Assembly (NCBI RefSeq): GCF_900169165.1
Contig: NZ_FXYY01000024.1
Location: 1-48,470 of the forward strand
Length of the DNA stretch: 48,470 nucleotides
Direction of reading: 5' to 3'
DNA from: Brevibacterium linens ATCC 9172
GTDB lineage: Bacteria; Actinomycetota; Actinomycetes; Actinomycetales; Brevibacteriaceae
The position numbers and the translations under genes were made by a program. Shown in pieces: positions 1-11,134 of the stretch. The notes under the pieces are model-generated. The model saw only the letters and a list, made by a program, of their open reading frames with translations, was not told where the DNA came from and did not search any database. Each line of letters opens with the position of its first letter. Position 1 is the first letter of the stretch.

Positions 1-404
1 GCCTTCGAACCCCGGTGACTACACCCCCCGGATCATGATGACTGGGGGCATCAATCATGCCGGGGTCCTCAGGCCAGCGACCCCTTCAATCCTGACGGAT
101 GGTGGGGCTAATTAAAAGGTAACGGGGGAGAGAGCCGGAGCAGATCAATGCGGCACGAACACAACTGATCCCGACGACCTCAACCAACAGCATTATCGTC
201 TCGATGCGCTGAAGACATTCGCCGACCACGGCTCAGGGCACCTTGATTCACCGCTCAGTTCAACGAATCATTTGCCGGGACCATTCATCGACATGACCGT
301 CAACTGCTTTGTACCTGGCAATTGTCTGTGACGTTTCATCACTGCCGTTCTGCCGCATCGCCGGACCACTGAATTCGATAATGCCGAGGCCGAGCACAAA
401 AAGA
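1..404. other. Largely gene-free left edge
   Basis: No convincing gene is visible here. A short open frame runs from base 2 to a TAA at 113-115 (about 38 codons, reading in from beyond the window) and could be the 3' end of a plus-strand gene, but I do not recognise the product. A second frame (about 116-331) is open but has no start codon. In many actinobacteria clpC lies next to lsr2; nothing like it is visible here. Confidence 0.4.
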
Positions 405-442
405 CCCGAGGGGCCAGCGATTCAATTCGCTGGCCCCTCGGG
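398..442 (-). terminator. Rho-independent terminator of the lysS-lsr2 transcript
   Basis: A perfect 16-bp stem (405-420 paired with 427-442) has a 6-nt loop. On the minus strand it is followed by TCTTTTTG (404-397). It lies 36 bp beyond the lsr2 stop codon and would end the long minus-strand housekeeping block. Confidence 0.9.
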
Positions 443-477
443 ACTAATCGGAGGTTATCGGCTTTCGAATGAGCCTC

Positions 478-816
478 TTACTTCTCCGCTGCTTCGTATG
501 CTTCGTATGCTTCGACGATCTCCAGCGGGATCCGCCCGCGATCACCGAGCTGGTATCCGTTGCTCTGAGCCCATTCGCGGATCTTCGCCGTGTCCCGCTT
601 GGGCCCCGACGAACCCGCACGGCGGCCACGGCCACCGGTGTTGGCTACACGACGTGCTTTGGCGATGAATGGGGCGAACGTCTCACGGAGCTTTTCGGCA
701 TTCTCGGTTGAGAGCTCGAGTTCGTACGTTGCCTGGTCGAGGCTGAAGCGAACGGTTTCCGCCGCTTCGCTTCCGTCGAAATCATCCGTGAGAACGAGGC
801 GCATTTCCCTTGCCAT
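478..816 (-). CDS. lsr2: Lsr2-family nucleoid-associated protein
   Basis: This is a small DNA-bridging, xenogeneic-silencing protein that in actinobacteria binds AT-rich DNA. The 112-residue product has the family layout: an N-terminal beta-strand dimerisation domain with the acidic VLTDDFDGSEA segment, a charged linker with GRGRRAG, and a C-terminal DNA-binding domain with IREWAQSNGYQLGDRGRIP. The final RGRIP matches the family's minor-groove-binding R-G-R type motif. I chose ATG 816 because AAGAG sits five bases upstream; a GTG at 822 would add two residues and lacks a spaced ribosome site. The gene overlaps the 3' end of the small membrane-protein gene, so the two are probably coupled with lysS. 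Confidence 0.93.
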   Translation of the reverse strand: MAREMRLVLTDDFDGSEAAETVRFSLDQATYELELSTENAEKLRETFAPFIAKARRVANTGGRGRRAGSSGPKRDTAKIREWAQSNGYQLGDRGRIPLEIVEAYEAYEAAEK

Positions 817-1033
817 GTTCACTCTTTTCGTAATCAGAGGATTTTGTCGCTGTCATCTTAACATCCGTTTCGGGATTATCCTCGATTCCGCTAACTTCAA
901 TCTCTGAATAGTACTTATCAACCTGTGCGCGTTCATTGCGATCTGCGCGGACGATATTCCGGAATACATACCAGAACAGCAATCCCACACAGATCGACGG
1001 GAGCAGCGCTTTGAGGATATCCAACATATTCAC
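782..1033 (-). CDS. Small single-pass membrane protein between lysS and lsr2
   Basis: This 83-residue hypothetical protein has one hydrophobic segment (about residues 5-24, LDILKALLPSICVGLLFWYVF) followed by a basic NRNE-type stretch and an acidic/lysine-rich tail, so it is probably anchored with a cytosolic C-terminus. GTG 1033 is preferred over ATG 1027 because AGGAGG lies six bases before it, inside the end of lysS; the lysS stop is one base away. Its 3' end overlaps the lsr2 start by 35 bp. Similar short genes occur at this position in other actinobacteria, but I know of no function. Confidence 0.7.
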   Translation of the reverse strand: MNMLDILKALLPSICVGLLFWYVFRNIVRADRNERAQVDKYYSEIEVSGIEDNPETDVKMTATKSSDYEKSEHGKGNAPRSHG

Positions 1034-1034
1034 A

Positions 1035-2594
1035 TCAGCCCTCCTGAGCCGAGTCCTCCTGCGAAGAAGCCAATGGCTTGGTGAATGGGAACAGAATTGT
1101 TTCGCGGATTCCCAAACCTGTCAGTGCCATGAGCAGACGGTCGAGCCCCATTCCCATTCCGCCGGTCGGCGGCATTCCGTGCTCCATGGCCATGAGGAAG
1201 TCTTCGTCGAGACCCATCGCCTCGTCGTCGCCGCGAGCGGCGTCCGCAGCCTGAGCTTCGAAGCGCTGCCGCTGGATGATCGGGTCGACGAGCTCGGAAT
1301 AGCCGGTCGCCAGCTCGAAGCCGCGCACGTACAGGTCCCACTTCTCCACGACGCCCTTCTTCGTCCGGTGCTCACGCACCAGCGGTGAGGTGTCGACCGG
1401 GAAGTCGGTGACGAAGGTCGGAGCCCACAGCTTGTCCTGATAGAAGTGCTCCCACAGCTCTTCGACGTACTTGCCGTGTGAGCGGAAGACGCCGTCTAAG
1501 TCGACGTTGTTGTCGGCGGCGATCTTGTCGAGGACGTCCAAACCGGTCTCCGGGGTCACCTCGACGCCGGATTCCTCGGACAGGGAGTCGTACATGCTCA
1601 CGACCGGCCAGTCTCCGCCGAAGTCGTATTCGGTGCCGTCATCGAGAGTCACGATGAGAGATCCGGTGGCTTCCTGGGCCGCGTTCTGGATCAGGGTCTT
1701 CGTCAGATCGGCGATCGAGTGGTAGTCGCCGAAGGACTGGTAGGCCTCGAGCATCGCGAATTCCGGGGAATGCGTGGAGTCAGCGCCCTCATTGCGGAAG
1801 TTCCGATTGATCTCGAAGACGTTCTCGATTCCGCCGACGACCGCCCGCTTGAGGAACAGCTCAGGGGCGATGCGCAGATACATATCGATGTCGTAGGCGT
1901 TCATATGCGTCTTGAATGGGCGTGCCGAGGCACCGCCGTGCATGGTCTGCAGCATCGGGGTCTCGATCTCGACGAAGTCCTGGTCCGCGAAGGTCTTCCG
2001 CAGCGATGACATCACCTTGGCGCGGGTGAGCATCGTCTCCCGAGCCTGCTCGCGGGTGATGAGGTCGAGGTAGCGCTGGCGGACACGGGTGTCCTCGGCG
2101 AGTTCGGTGTGCAGGCCGGGCAGCGGGCGGATGGCCTTCGACGCCAGGGTCCAGGAGTCCGCGAGGACGGAGAGCTCACCGCGCTTGGACTTGATGACCT
2201 TCCCGTGCAGGAACAGGAAATCGCCGAGGTCGACGTCGGTCTTGAAGTCATCCAGACGCTCCTGACCGACTTCGCGCAGCGAGAGCATGCCCTGCAGTCG
2301 GGTGCCGTCGCCGGCCTGCAGGGTGACGAAGCAGAGTTTTCCGGTGGTGCGGACGAAGACGACGCGGCCGATGACGCCGACGACGTCGTCGGTCTCCTCA
2401 CCGGCTTCGAGTCCGTCGTGGGCGGCGTGGACCTCGGCGAGGCTGTGCGTGCGGGGCACCGTGACCGGGTAGGCGTCGGTTCCGTCGTCGAGGAGACGCT
2501 GGCGCTTGTCCTTTCGGATCCGGATCTGTTCCGGGTCGAGGTGTTCGGGTGAAAGGTCTGCGTTCTCAGGTGTCTTCGAGTCGGTGTTCGCCAT
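1035..2594 (-). CDS. lysS: Lysine--tRNA ligase (class II)
   Basis: This enzyme charges tRNA-Lys with lysine. The 519-residue product has an N-terminal OB-fold anticodon-binding domain (about residues 60-175, with [22 protein letters not shown]) and the class II catalytic core. Motif 2 is [18 protein letters not shown] and motif 3 is [15 protein letters not shown] near the C-terminus. The [12 protein letters not shown] segment is the typical LysRS substrate-binding loop. Length is normal for the bacterial family. The gene sits 44 bp downstream of a DUF2520 dehydrogenase. The panC, panD and coaX genes that often stand between these two in actinobacteria are not present. Confidence 0.97.
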   Translation of the reverse strand: MANTDSKTPENADLSPEHLDPEQIRIRKDKRQRLLDDGTDAYPVTVPRTHSLAEVHAAHDGLEAGEETDDVVGVIGRVVFVRTTGKLCFVTLQAGDGTRLQGMLSLREVGQERLDDFKTDVDLGDFLFLHGKVIKSKRGELSVLADSWTLASKAIRPLPGLHTELAEDTRVRQRYLDLITREQARETMLTRAKVMSSLRKTFADQDFVEIETPMLQTMHGGASARPFKTHMNAYDIDMYLRIAPELFLKRAVVGGIENVFEINRNFRNEGADSTHSPEFAMLEAYQSFGDYHSIADLTKTLIQNAAQEATGSLIVTLDDGTEYDFGGDWPVVSMYDSLSEESGVEVTPETGLDVLDKIAADNNVDLDGVFRSHGKYVEELWEHFYQDKLWAPTFVTDFPVDTSPLVREHRTKKGVVEKWDLYVRGFELATGYSELVDPIIQRQRFEAQAADAARGDDEAMGLDEDFLMAMEHGMPPTGGMGMGLDRLLMALTGLGIRETILFPFTKPLASSQEDSAQEG

Positions 2595-2638
2595 GCTTCA
2601 AGGCTACCGTGGACGGGCCATACGGGGGAATTCGGCGG

Positions 2639-3529
2639 TCAGTCCAGAGCAGTCAGGATCTGCTGTGCCTGGGCTTCTGTGATCCGCCCCATCGCCAGGG
2701 CTTTCGCGGCCGTCGATCGCGCAAGTGCGATGTAGCTGTTGCGCACGGACGGGTTCGACCGGCTGAGGCTGAATTCGCTCAGTGCGGCCAGGTGCGCTTC
2801 GATGGTTCCGACGTCGCCGCGGCTGATCGGTCCGGTCAGTGCCTTGGGCCCATTCTGCATGGTGTTGGCGACGCTGGCGTCGACGAGGGCGTGGAGGACG
2901 GCCGAGGGATCGGCGACTCCGGCCTCTGAGAGCAGTTCCATGGCTTCGGCGAGGACCGTGATCGAATGATTCGAGGCGTGGGTGATGGCCGCGTGGTAGA
3001 GGGGACGGTCCGCCTCGGCGATGTCGATCGGCTCGGCACCGAGTTCGACGACGAGGGCCTCCCCCACCGGACGGATCGGAGCCGGCGCGGTGACCGCGAT
3101 CGTCGCCTGCCGCAGGCGACTCAGGTCGACCTCGGTTCCGGTGAACGTCAGGGACGGATGCAGGGCGATGGGCAGGGCGCCGAGGCGGGTCCCGGCGTCG
3201 AGGACGTCCGTTCCGTACCGGCCGGAGCAGTGCACGAGGATCTGCCCGGCGTGGATGCGTCCGAGGTCGGCCAGACCCGTGACCAACGGCGCGATCTCGT
3301 CATCGGGAACGGCGACGAGGACGAGTTCGGCGCGTTCGGTGATCTCGTCCGGGTCGAGGACGGGCACTGCCGGCAGCATCTCCTCGGCGCGTTCGAGGCT
3401 CGCCGCCGAGGTGGCGCTGACGCCGATGATGGCGTGCCCCGCCTGCCTCCAGGCGGCTCCGATGCTGGCCCCGACGCGGCCGCAGCCGATGATTCCGATG
3501 CCCAGCCGCGGTGCGTCGTCCTGGCTCAT
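2639..3529 (-). CDS. Rossmann-fold DUF2520 dehydrogenase-like protein
   Basis: The 296-residue protein has an N-terminal NAD(P)-binding Rossmann domain (GxGxxG at about residues 15-20, GIIGCGRVGASIG) and a C-terminal helical DUF2520 domain (LYHAAITHASNHSITVL...). The family resembles F420/NADP-dependent oxidoreductases and ketopantoate-reductase-like proteins and is commonly located beside panC in actinobacteria. That association suggests a link to pantothenate synthesis, but no substrate is established. Its ATG at 3529 overlaps the stop of the upstream PH-domain gene (ATGA), indicating translational coupling. The open frame extends far upstream, but that part is antisense or shadow sequence of the PH-domain gene. 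Confidence 0.85.
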   Translation of the reverse strand: MSQDDAPRLGIGIIGCGRVGASIGAAWRQAGHAIIGVSATSAASLERAEEMLPAVPVLDPDEITERAELVLVAVPDDEIAPLVTGLADLGRIHAGQILVHCSGRYGTDVLDAGTRLGALPIALHPSLTFTGTEVDLSRLRQATIAVTAPAPIRPVGEALVVELGAEPIDIAEADRPLYHAAITHASNHSITVLAEAMELLSEAGVADPSAVLHALVDASVANTMQNGPKALTGPISRGDVGTIEAHLAALSEFSLSRSNPSVRNSYIALARSTAAKALAMGRITEAQAQQILTALD

Positions 3530-5385
3530 CCTTCGTCCTCCTCGAGGATCTGTGTCCGGTCGGTGTGGGGGCTCTTCGCCGCCGCGTCGTAGGTCTGGCG
3601 GGCGATCCGAGTGCGTTCGGCATGCTCGGTGAAGAAGCGTTTGGCGGCGTCGGCATCCTGATGCTTCACGAGTGGGGTGATGGGACCGGCGGTCGAATGC
3701 ACGGCCACAGTGCCCAGGTTCAGCGCTCGCATCAGCGGGCCCTGATAGTAGCGCAGGGACTGGACCCTGACATGGGGCACGAAGTCGACACGTCGGTCGA
3801 GGATGCCCAGGCGCAGCACGAGCAGGGAATCGGTGAGCGCATAGGCGCGTCGCTTCCAGACGAGGGGGTCGATGACCCGTGAGGAGCGCGGCTGCGCGTG
3901 GAACAGCCCCTCGGCCGCCGCTGCGTCGGGATGTGTGGACTTCCGGTCGTACATGGCCGACCGGACGAGGCCGTCGGCGGAGATGCCTGCGGGCAGCTGC
4001 GGGTCGGGCAGGGCGAGACCCACCATGAGCAGTGCCTGGTCGATATCGCCGACGGGCAGGAGCAGATTCTCGTCGTTCTTGCCTCCGTCGCTGGCGATGT
4101 TGTATTCGGCCCTCCACCAGCCGGCCCAGCGCCACAGCAGCGGCTGATGCAGGCAGACGGCCTGCAGTCGGTCGAGGGGGATGACCTTGCGGGAGGTGGA
4201 GAAGAGTCCATGCCTGACGGCCAGCCCGTCTTCGCTGATGCGGACGACGAAATTGGCATTGTCGAGGTTCTTCTTGAATGCGGTGAATGCGGCGAAGATG
4301 CCGGGCAGTCCGCCGAGGAGGATCGGGAGGAAGGCCTCTTCGATCCCGACGACGAGGAAGACGACGGCAATGGCGATGAGGACGACGATCACGCCGACGG
4401 AGATCAGCGTTCCGGTGTTGAGCAGGGAGGACACGATGACACGGTGGGCGGGCACACGGATGATCTCGCCCTCCTCACCGACATCGGCCGAGAGGTGGTA
4501 CGGAGCCAGCAGATCATTGAGGCTGCCTTCCGCTTCCTGGGAGACGTCGTCGGCCAGGGCGCCCAGACGTTTGCTCAGTCGCACTCCGATGCTGTCGGCG
4601 CTGCGTTCGGGCACGGAGAGATCGATACCCAGCTGTTCTCCGCTGGAGTCGAGGCCTGGGCCGCCGTGGTCACCGGCCCTGACACGTGGCTGACCTGCCG
4701 CATCCGCACCGGCTTCAGCCTCTCCGGCTGCTCCTGTTTCGGGCTCGGGCCCACCGTGCTCGGCTGCGGTTCCGGTCGGTGCCGTGGCGGCCGCAGTGGA
4801 CGCAGCGGATGCGTTCTTCTTCGCTTTCACCGCGGCGAGAAGCTCATCGCGAAGCTCTTCGGCACGCTTCTTCGACAGGTATTTCAGGGAGATGTTCGAG
4901 TCGGTGCCGCCGGCGACGTCGAAGACGAGTTCGCCCATTCCGAGCATCCGCGGCAGCAGCTTCTGCTGCAGGTCGATCGACTGGACGCGGTCCAGGCGGG
5001 CCTTGCGCAGCTTCTTCGACAGCAGTCCGCGCCGATAGTAGATCGCTTCGGCGTCGACCCGATATCCCATGACTCGCCATGCCAACCAGCTGAAGAAGGC
5101 TGTGAGAACGAGGATCAGGATGATCCCGCCGACGACGGCGAGGATCACCAGCGGGTGGGCGCCCAGCCATTCGGCGAAGGTGAGGTTGACGGAGCGGCCG
5201 GAGGCCAGGTCTTCGACGGCGCTCTGGAAGAAGTTCTGCAGACCGTAGACCGCGGCGATGAAGATGCCGACGAGGACGCCGAGGCTCTCGAGAATCGGCG
5301 TCAGCGGATGGACGCGGTGCCAGACCTCCGGTGCGGCCGCCTCGGCGGGAGAGTTCGGGGTGTCGGGCGAGGATTCGTCGCGCAT
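3526..5385 (-). CDS. PH domain-containing membrane protein (bPH2/DUF304, two copies)
   Basis: This 619-residue membrane protein has transmembrane pairs near residues 30-50 and 75-100, and again near residues 315-350. Each pair is followed by a bacterial PH-like domain. The first has YRVDAEAIYYRRGLLSKKLRKARLDRVQSID; the second has VRISEDGLAVRHGLFSTSRKVIPLDRLQAVCLHQPLLWR, with a third related stretch (LRLGILDRRVDFVPHVRVQSLRYYQGPLMR). It is linked to a smaller PH protein just upstream, the YdbS/YdbT-type pairing known in Firmicutes and actinobacteria. A low-complexity Ala/Gly/Glu linker (about residues 200-260) separates the halves. The start at 5385 lies 2 bp after the upstream stop. Function is unknown; these proteins are thought to act at the membrane in stress responses. 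Confidence 0.85.
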   Translation of the reverse strand: MRDESSPDTPNSPAEAAAPEVWHRVHPLTPILESLGVLVGIFIAAVYGLQNFFQSAVEDLASGRSVNLTFAEWLGAHPLVILAVVGGIILILVLTAFFSWLAWRVMGYRVDAEAIYYRRGLLSKKLRKARLDRVQSIDLQQKLLPRMLGMGELVFDVAGGTDSNISLKYLSKKRAEELRDELLAAVKAKKNASAASTAAATAPTGTAAEHGGPEPETGAAGEAEAGADAAGQPRVRAGDHGGPGLDSSGEQLGIDLSVPERSADSIGVRLSKRLGALADDVSQEAEGSLNDLLAPYHLSADVGEEGEIIRVPAHRVIVSSLLNTGTLISVGVIVVLIAIAVVFLVVGIEEAFLPILLGGLPGIFAAFTAFKKNLDNANFVVRISEDGLAVRHGLFSTSRKVIPLDRLQAVCLHQPLLWRWAGWWRAEYNIASDGGKNDENLLLPVGDIDQALLMVGLALPDPQLPAGISADGLVRSAMYDRKSTHPDAAAAEGLFHAQPRSSRVIDPLVWKRRAYALTDSLLVLRLGILDRRVDFVPHVRVQSLRYYQGPLMRALNLGTVAVHSTAGPITPLVKHQDADAAKRFFTEHAERTRIARQTYDAAAKSPHTDRTQILEEDEG

Positions 5386-5387
5386 GG

Positions 5388-5888
5388 TCACAGTCCGGCG
5401 AGATTGGCCTGGCCGAGTCCGGCGAGGCTGTCGCGCAGGCGATCGGCTTCGGCGCGGGGCAGTCCGGGGATCGTCGCGTCGGTGGCGGCCGACGCGGTGT
5501 GGAGTTTGACGGTCGCAAGGCCGAACATGCGGTCGATGGGGCCGGCGTCGACGTCGACGAACTGAAGTCGGCCGTAGGGCACGACGGTGGCGCGGTGGAA
5601 CATGATGCCGCGACGGACGAGCAGATCGTCTTCGCGTTCGGCATAGCCGATGGCACGCGCCTGTCGAAGGATGATGATCGTCGAGATGATGCCGTAGACG
5701 GCGACGGCGATCCAGGCCAGGTGCAGCCACGGCATCTCGGAGGTGAAGATGATCGCGACGACGAGGGCGGCGATGAGCAGCGGAACGACGAGAATCATTG
5801 AGGCGAGGACCTCTTTCCGCCCGTACTTCGAGCTCACCCGGTTGAAGGGCACATCGGCTCCGATGGAGAAGAAGGGGTCGCGGTTCAT
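5388..5888 (-). CDS. Small PH domain-containing membrane protein (YdbS-like)
   Basis: The 166-residue protein has two transmembrane helices (about residues 27-50 and 55-73) followed by one bacterial PH-like domain (EREDDLLVRRGIMFHRATVVPYGRLQFVDV...RMFGLATVKLHTAS). It is the small partner of the larger PH-domain protein encoded 2 bp downstream. The start at 5888 overlaps the DUF3180 stop by four bases (ATGA). The arrangement DUF3180, small PH, large PH, DUF2520 reads as one coupled transcription unit with the folate genes. Confidence 0.87.
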   Translation of the reverse strand: MNRDPFFSIGADVPFNRVSSKYGRKEVLASMILVVPLLIAALVVAIIFTSEMPWLHLAWIAVAVYGIISTIIILRQARAIGYAEREDDLLVRRGIMFHRATVVPYGRLQFVDVDAGPIDRMFGLATVKLHTASAATDATIPGLPRAEADRLRDSLAGLGQANLAGL

Positions 5889-6346
5889 GCTGTTTCGGCT
5901 CCCGGCGGGTCTTGGGGTGGGATCTCGCAGAATCCCTCGACGATCATGCCGACGATCATGAGCACGGCGGCAGAGATCATTGCGACAAGCATACCTGCGG
6001 CCAGATCGTTGCGGATCCCCGGGGCCGACAGGAAATAGTACCCGGCGTTGCCGAGGTACCAGCCGGAGAGTCCGGCGCCGGTCAGAGCGCTGGCCTTGGC
6101 CATGATCGCCACTCTCGCCGCTTGGATCGGGTCGATCTCCTTCGTCCGGTCCCCGTCGTTCCACTTCTTGATGGGCCAGCCGAGCATGAACAGGATGACG
6201 GAGAGGACGAGCATGCCGATGACGGCGAACCAGGGCAGGCCCGGCAGTGAGAACCCTTGGCTTTCGAGCACCACGTCGACCACGATCGCGAGCACCGTGC
6301 CGATGACGGCCCACACGGCGAGGGTGGACGAGGAGGTTCTCTGCAT
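5885..6346 (-). CDS. DUF3180 family membrane protein
   Basis: The 153-residue protein has four predicted transmembrane segments (about residues 9-27, 36-55, 83-105 and 113-135). It matches the actinobacterial DUF3180 type, which is characteristically encoded just downstream of folK, as here. The GWPIKKWNDGDRTKEIDPIQAARVAIMAKASALTGAG loop between the second and third helices is the recognisable family segment. Start at 6346, 28 bp after folBK. No function is known; conserved linkage to folate genes is the only clue. Confidence 0.85.
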   Translation of the reverse strand: MQRTSSSTLAVWAVIGTVLAIVVDVVLESQGFSLPGLPWFAVIGMLVLSVILFMLGWPIKKWNDGDRTKEIDPIQAARVAIMAKASALTGAGLSGWYLGNAGYYFLSAPGIRNDLAAGMLVAMISAAVLMIVGMIVEGFCEIPPQDPPGAETA

Positions 6347-6374
6347 GCTTCCCAGTCTCTCAGATCGCGGGCGG

Positions 6375-7271
6375 TTATCCAGAGGTGATCCGGGAGATGT
6401 CCTGGTCGTCGAGTTCGGCCAGAACCGCGCTGAGGGGGCGCCGCCCCCGAGGGGTGTCGATGAGTGTGTCTCCGACGAGCTCGGCCCAGGGGGCGAGCAC
6501 GAAGGCGCGTTCATGGGCGCGTGGGTGCGGCAGGGTCAGCCGCGGGGTCCGGCGGTGCTGCTCGGCGTCCTCGCCGCCGACGCGGATGAGGTCGATGTCG
6601 AGGGTGCGCGGTCCCCACCTGAGTTCGCGCGTGCGCCCGCAGGCGACTTCGATTCCCTGTGCCACCGACAGCAGCTCGAGTGCCGGCAGCGTCGTGGTCA
6701 CGAGCACTCCGAGGTTGAGGAAGTCGTCCTGGTCGACTCCGCCCCAGGGCGCGGTGCGGAAGAGTGAGGACCGGCGGGTGACGGTGATGTCGGGATGCCG
6801 GTCGAGGGCGGCCACCGCCTGGTCGAGGGTGTCCGCGGCATCGCCGCGGTTCGCCCCGAGGCTGAGATACGCTTCGGTCTCCCCCGCGTCTGCGCCGGCA
6901 GCACGGTGGCGCTCGACGCGGATGCGCACATCGTCGAAGGTCCGCTGGATCGGGGCGGAGGGTTTGTGGACGACGACTTCGACGTGCTCGCACAGGCTCA
7001 GGCAGTGGTCGGCGATGCGGTCGGCCAGCGTCTCGATGAGGTCGAAGGTGTTGTTCTCGACGATTCCGGCGACGTCTTCGGCGAGTTCGCCGTAGTGGAT
7101 CGTCTCGGCGAGGTCGTCGGTGGCCGCGGCACGTGCGACGGAGGTGTGCAGGGTGACGTCGATGACGAAATCCTGGCCTTCGCGTTTCTCGAAGTCGAAC
7201 ACGCCGTGGTTGCCGCGCACCGTCAGCCCGCGCAGTTCGATGCGGTCGGGGGTCGCCTCGGCGCCGGTCAT
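6375..7271 (-). CDS. folBK: Bifunctional dihydroneopterin aldolase / HPPK (FolB-FolK fusion)
   Basis: Two consecutive folate enzymes are encoded as one 298-residue polypeptide. Residues about 10-125 are dihydroneopterin aldolase (GLTVRGNHGVFDFEKREGQDFVIDVTL, then HYGELAEDV). Residues about 138-290 are 6-hydroxymethyl-7,8-dihydropterin pyrophosphokinase, with LSLGANRGD, SLFRTAPWGGVDQDDFLN, RWGPRTLDIDLI and LPHPRAHERAFVLAPW. Together they convert dihydroneopterin to the pyrophosphate used by FolP. The start at 7271 overlaps the folP stop by four bases (ATGA). FolB-FolK fusions are known in some actinobacteria, so this is uncommon but not new. Confidence 0.95.
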   Translation of the reverse strand: MTGAEATPDRIELRGLTVRGNHGVFDFEKREGQDFVIDVTLHTSVARAAATDDLAETIHYGELAEDVAGIVENNTFDLIETLADRIADHCLSLCEHVEVVVHKPSAPIQRTFDDVRIRVERHRAAGADAGETEAYLSLGANRGDAADTLDQAVAALDRHPDITVTRRSSLFRTAPWGGVDQDDFLNLGVLVTTTLPALELLSVAQGIEVACGRTRELRWGPRTLDIDLIRVGGEDAEQHRRTPRLTLPHPRAHERAFVLAPWAELVGDTLIDTPRGRRPLSAVLAELDDQDISRITSG

Positions 7272-8146
7272 CGCCCGTTGTCCTCCGTGTCGAGGTTCGC
7301 GGCAGGGTTCGCTGCTGCGGAGTGTTCCCGGACCGCGGCGATGACCTTGCACGCGACCGCCGAGGTGGCCGGATCGTGGACGCGGACCGCCCAGGCGCCG
7401 GCCTGTGCGGAGATCGCGGAGATCGTGGCCGTGGCCTGATCCTTCGCCGCCTGTTCGGCCTGCTTCGGGTCATCGGGGCTGAGCAGGGAGGCGATGAAGC
7501 GCTTCCGGCTGGCGGCGACGAGGAGCCGATGGTCGAGGGCGGCGAATTCGTCGAGCGCGGCCAACAGCTGCCAATTGTGTTCGGCGTTCTTCGAGAATCC
7601 GAGGCCGGGGTCGACGATGATGTTCGCAGGTTTCACGCCGACGGCGATGGCTTCGTCGATGCGGGTGCGCAGTTCGGCCATCACCTCGGCGACGACATCG
7701 TCGTAGTGGAAGGTCGCCGAGGCCTGATCGAGGTAGCCGCGCCAGTGCATGAGCACGATGGGGGCTCCGGACTCGGCGGCAACGCTGAGCATGGTCGGAT
7801 CCGACTGTCCGGCAGAGACGTCGTTGATGATATGAGCCCCGGCTGCCAGGGATTCTGCGGCGACGCGGGCGCGCATCGTGTCGACGCTGATGACTGCTCC
7901 GGCGGCGGCGAGCTCACGCACGACCGGCACGACTCGGCGCAGCTCTTCGGCTTCGTCGACGCGGGCCGATCCCGGACGCGTCGATTCGCCTCCGACGTCG
8001 ATGATGTCGGCACCGGTGGCCATGAGTTCGAGGCCGTGGGCGACGGCCATGTCGTGGTCGAACCACAGTCCGCCGTCGGAGAAGGAGTCGGGGGTGACAT
8101 TGAGGACGCCCATGATCTGCGTCGTCTTCGCTGCTGAGAGATCCAT
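7268..8146 (-). CDS. folP: Dihydropteroate synthase
   Basis: The enzyme condenses 6-hydroxymethyl-7,8-dihydropterin pyrophosphate with p-aminobenzoate and is the sulfonamide target. The 292-residue TIM barrel shows the signatures MGVLNVTPDSFSDGG (about residues 12-26), DVGGESTRPGS (about 51-61), SVDTMRA and INDVSAG, plus DPGLGFSKNAEHN and a C-terminal RVHD. Length and motifs are complete. It lies 24 bp after folE and overlaps folBK, so the order is folE-folP-folBK in one transcript. The ribosome site before ATG 8146 is weak. Confidence 0.97.
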   Translation of the reverse strand: MDLSAAKTTQIMGVLNVTPDSFSDGGLWFDHDMAVAHGLELMATGADIIDVGGESTRPGSARVDEAEELRRVVPVVRELAAAGAVISVDTMRARVAAESLAAGAHIINDVSAGQSDPTMLSVAAESGAPIVLMHWRGYLDQASATFHYDDVVAEVMAELRTRIDEAIAVGVKPANIIVDPGLGFSKNAEHNWQLLAALDEFAALDHRLLVAASRKRFIASLLSPDDPKQAEQAAKDQATATISAISAQAGAWAVRVHDPATSAVACKVIAAVREHSAAANPAANLDTEDNGR

Positions 8147-8170
8147 CGCTGGGTGATCCGTGTTCTGGCC

Positions 8171-8793
8171 TCAGCGGCCGAGGATGAGACTCATCGCTTC
8201 TGCCCGGGAGGCGCTTTCGCGCAGCTGCCCGCGCACGGCCGAGGTGATCGTCGAAGCTCCGGGCTTGCGGACTCCGCGCATGGTCATGCACAGGTGTTCG
8301 GCCTCGACGACGACGATGACGCCCTGCGGTTCCAGGTGATCGACTAGCGCATCGGCGATCTGCGAGGTCAGGCGTTCCTGCACCTGGGGGCGACGAGCAT
8401 AGATCTCGACGAGGCGGGCCAGCTTCGACAGCCCCGTGACTTTGCCGTTCCTGCTCGGGATGTAGCCGATGTGGGCGACTCCGTGGAAGGGCACGAGGTG
8501 GTGTTCGCAGGTGGAGTACAGGTCGATGTCGCGGACGAGGACGAGCTCCTCGTGGCTGATGTCGAAGGTGACGCCGAGGACTTCGGCCGGGTCGCGGTGG
8601 AGCCCGGCGAAGATCTCCTCATAGGCGCGAGCCACTCGGCCGGGAGTCTCGAGCAGACCTTCCCGGTCGGGGTCCTCGCCGACGGCGATGAGGATCTCAC
8701 GCACGGCAGCGGCGATGCGCTCCTGGTCGACCTTGTTCTCCTGCCCCGAGGGGGCAGGGCCGAGGCCGGCGAAGACCTCTTCGATATCGGCCA

Positions 8794-8794
<1 letters not shown>
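8171..8794 (-). CDS. folE: GTP cyclohydrolase I
   Basis: This enzyme performs the first committed step of tetrahydrofolate synthesis, GTP to dihydroneopterin triphosphate. The 207-residue product carries [21 protein letters not shown] (zinc and substrate-binding Cys/His), [23 protein letters not shown], and [16 protein letters not shown] with the second zinc-binding Cys. Its start codon shares one base with the ftsH stop (TGATG), so translation is coupled to ftsH. Confidence 0.97.
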
Positions 8795-10956
<2,162 letters not shown>

Positions 10957-11134
10957 AAGTCCTCTCAGGAAAAAGATGTGGGCAACCGTTTCAGGCTACC
11001 GAGGCTGCCTGGGAACATCCCCCACAGCCTAGTACTTCGCACCCCGATAGCCCGAATGCGGACCGGATCTGTTCCGTCACAGTCCCCGGAGGCGGCCCGG
11101 GTTCGCCGCGGGCGTAAAAAGCGGTGCAGTCGGT

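Noticed and set aside
1..65. Possible minus-strand tRNA, because the complement of the first bases reads GGGGTTCGAAGG, like a T-arm
   Set aside because: No acceptor, D-arm or anticodon stem can be built in the visible part, and the 3' end would lie outside the window.
2639..4135. A 498-residue protein extending the DUF2520 frame upstream
   Set aside because: The extra N-terminal part is a low-complexity Arg/Pro reading of the complementary PH-domain coding frame; the true start is ATG 3529 at the ATGA overlap.
3898..5565. Long plus-strand frame of 555 residues opposite the PH-domain gene
   Set aside because: It is rich in Asp/Gly/Val and Arg repeats typical of antisense readings in high-GC DNA, and has no ribosome site or family motif.
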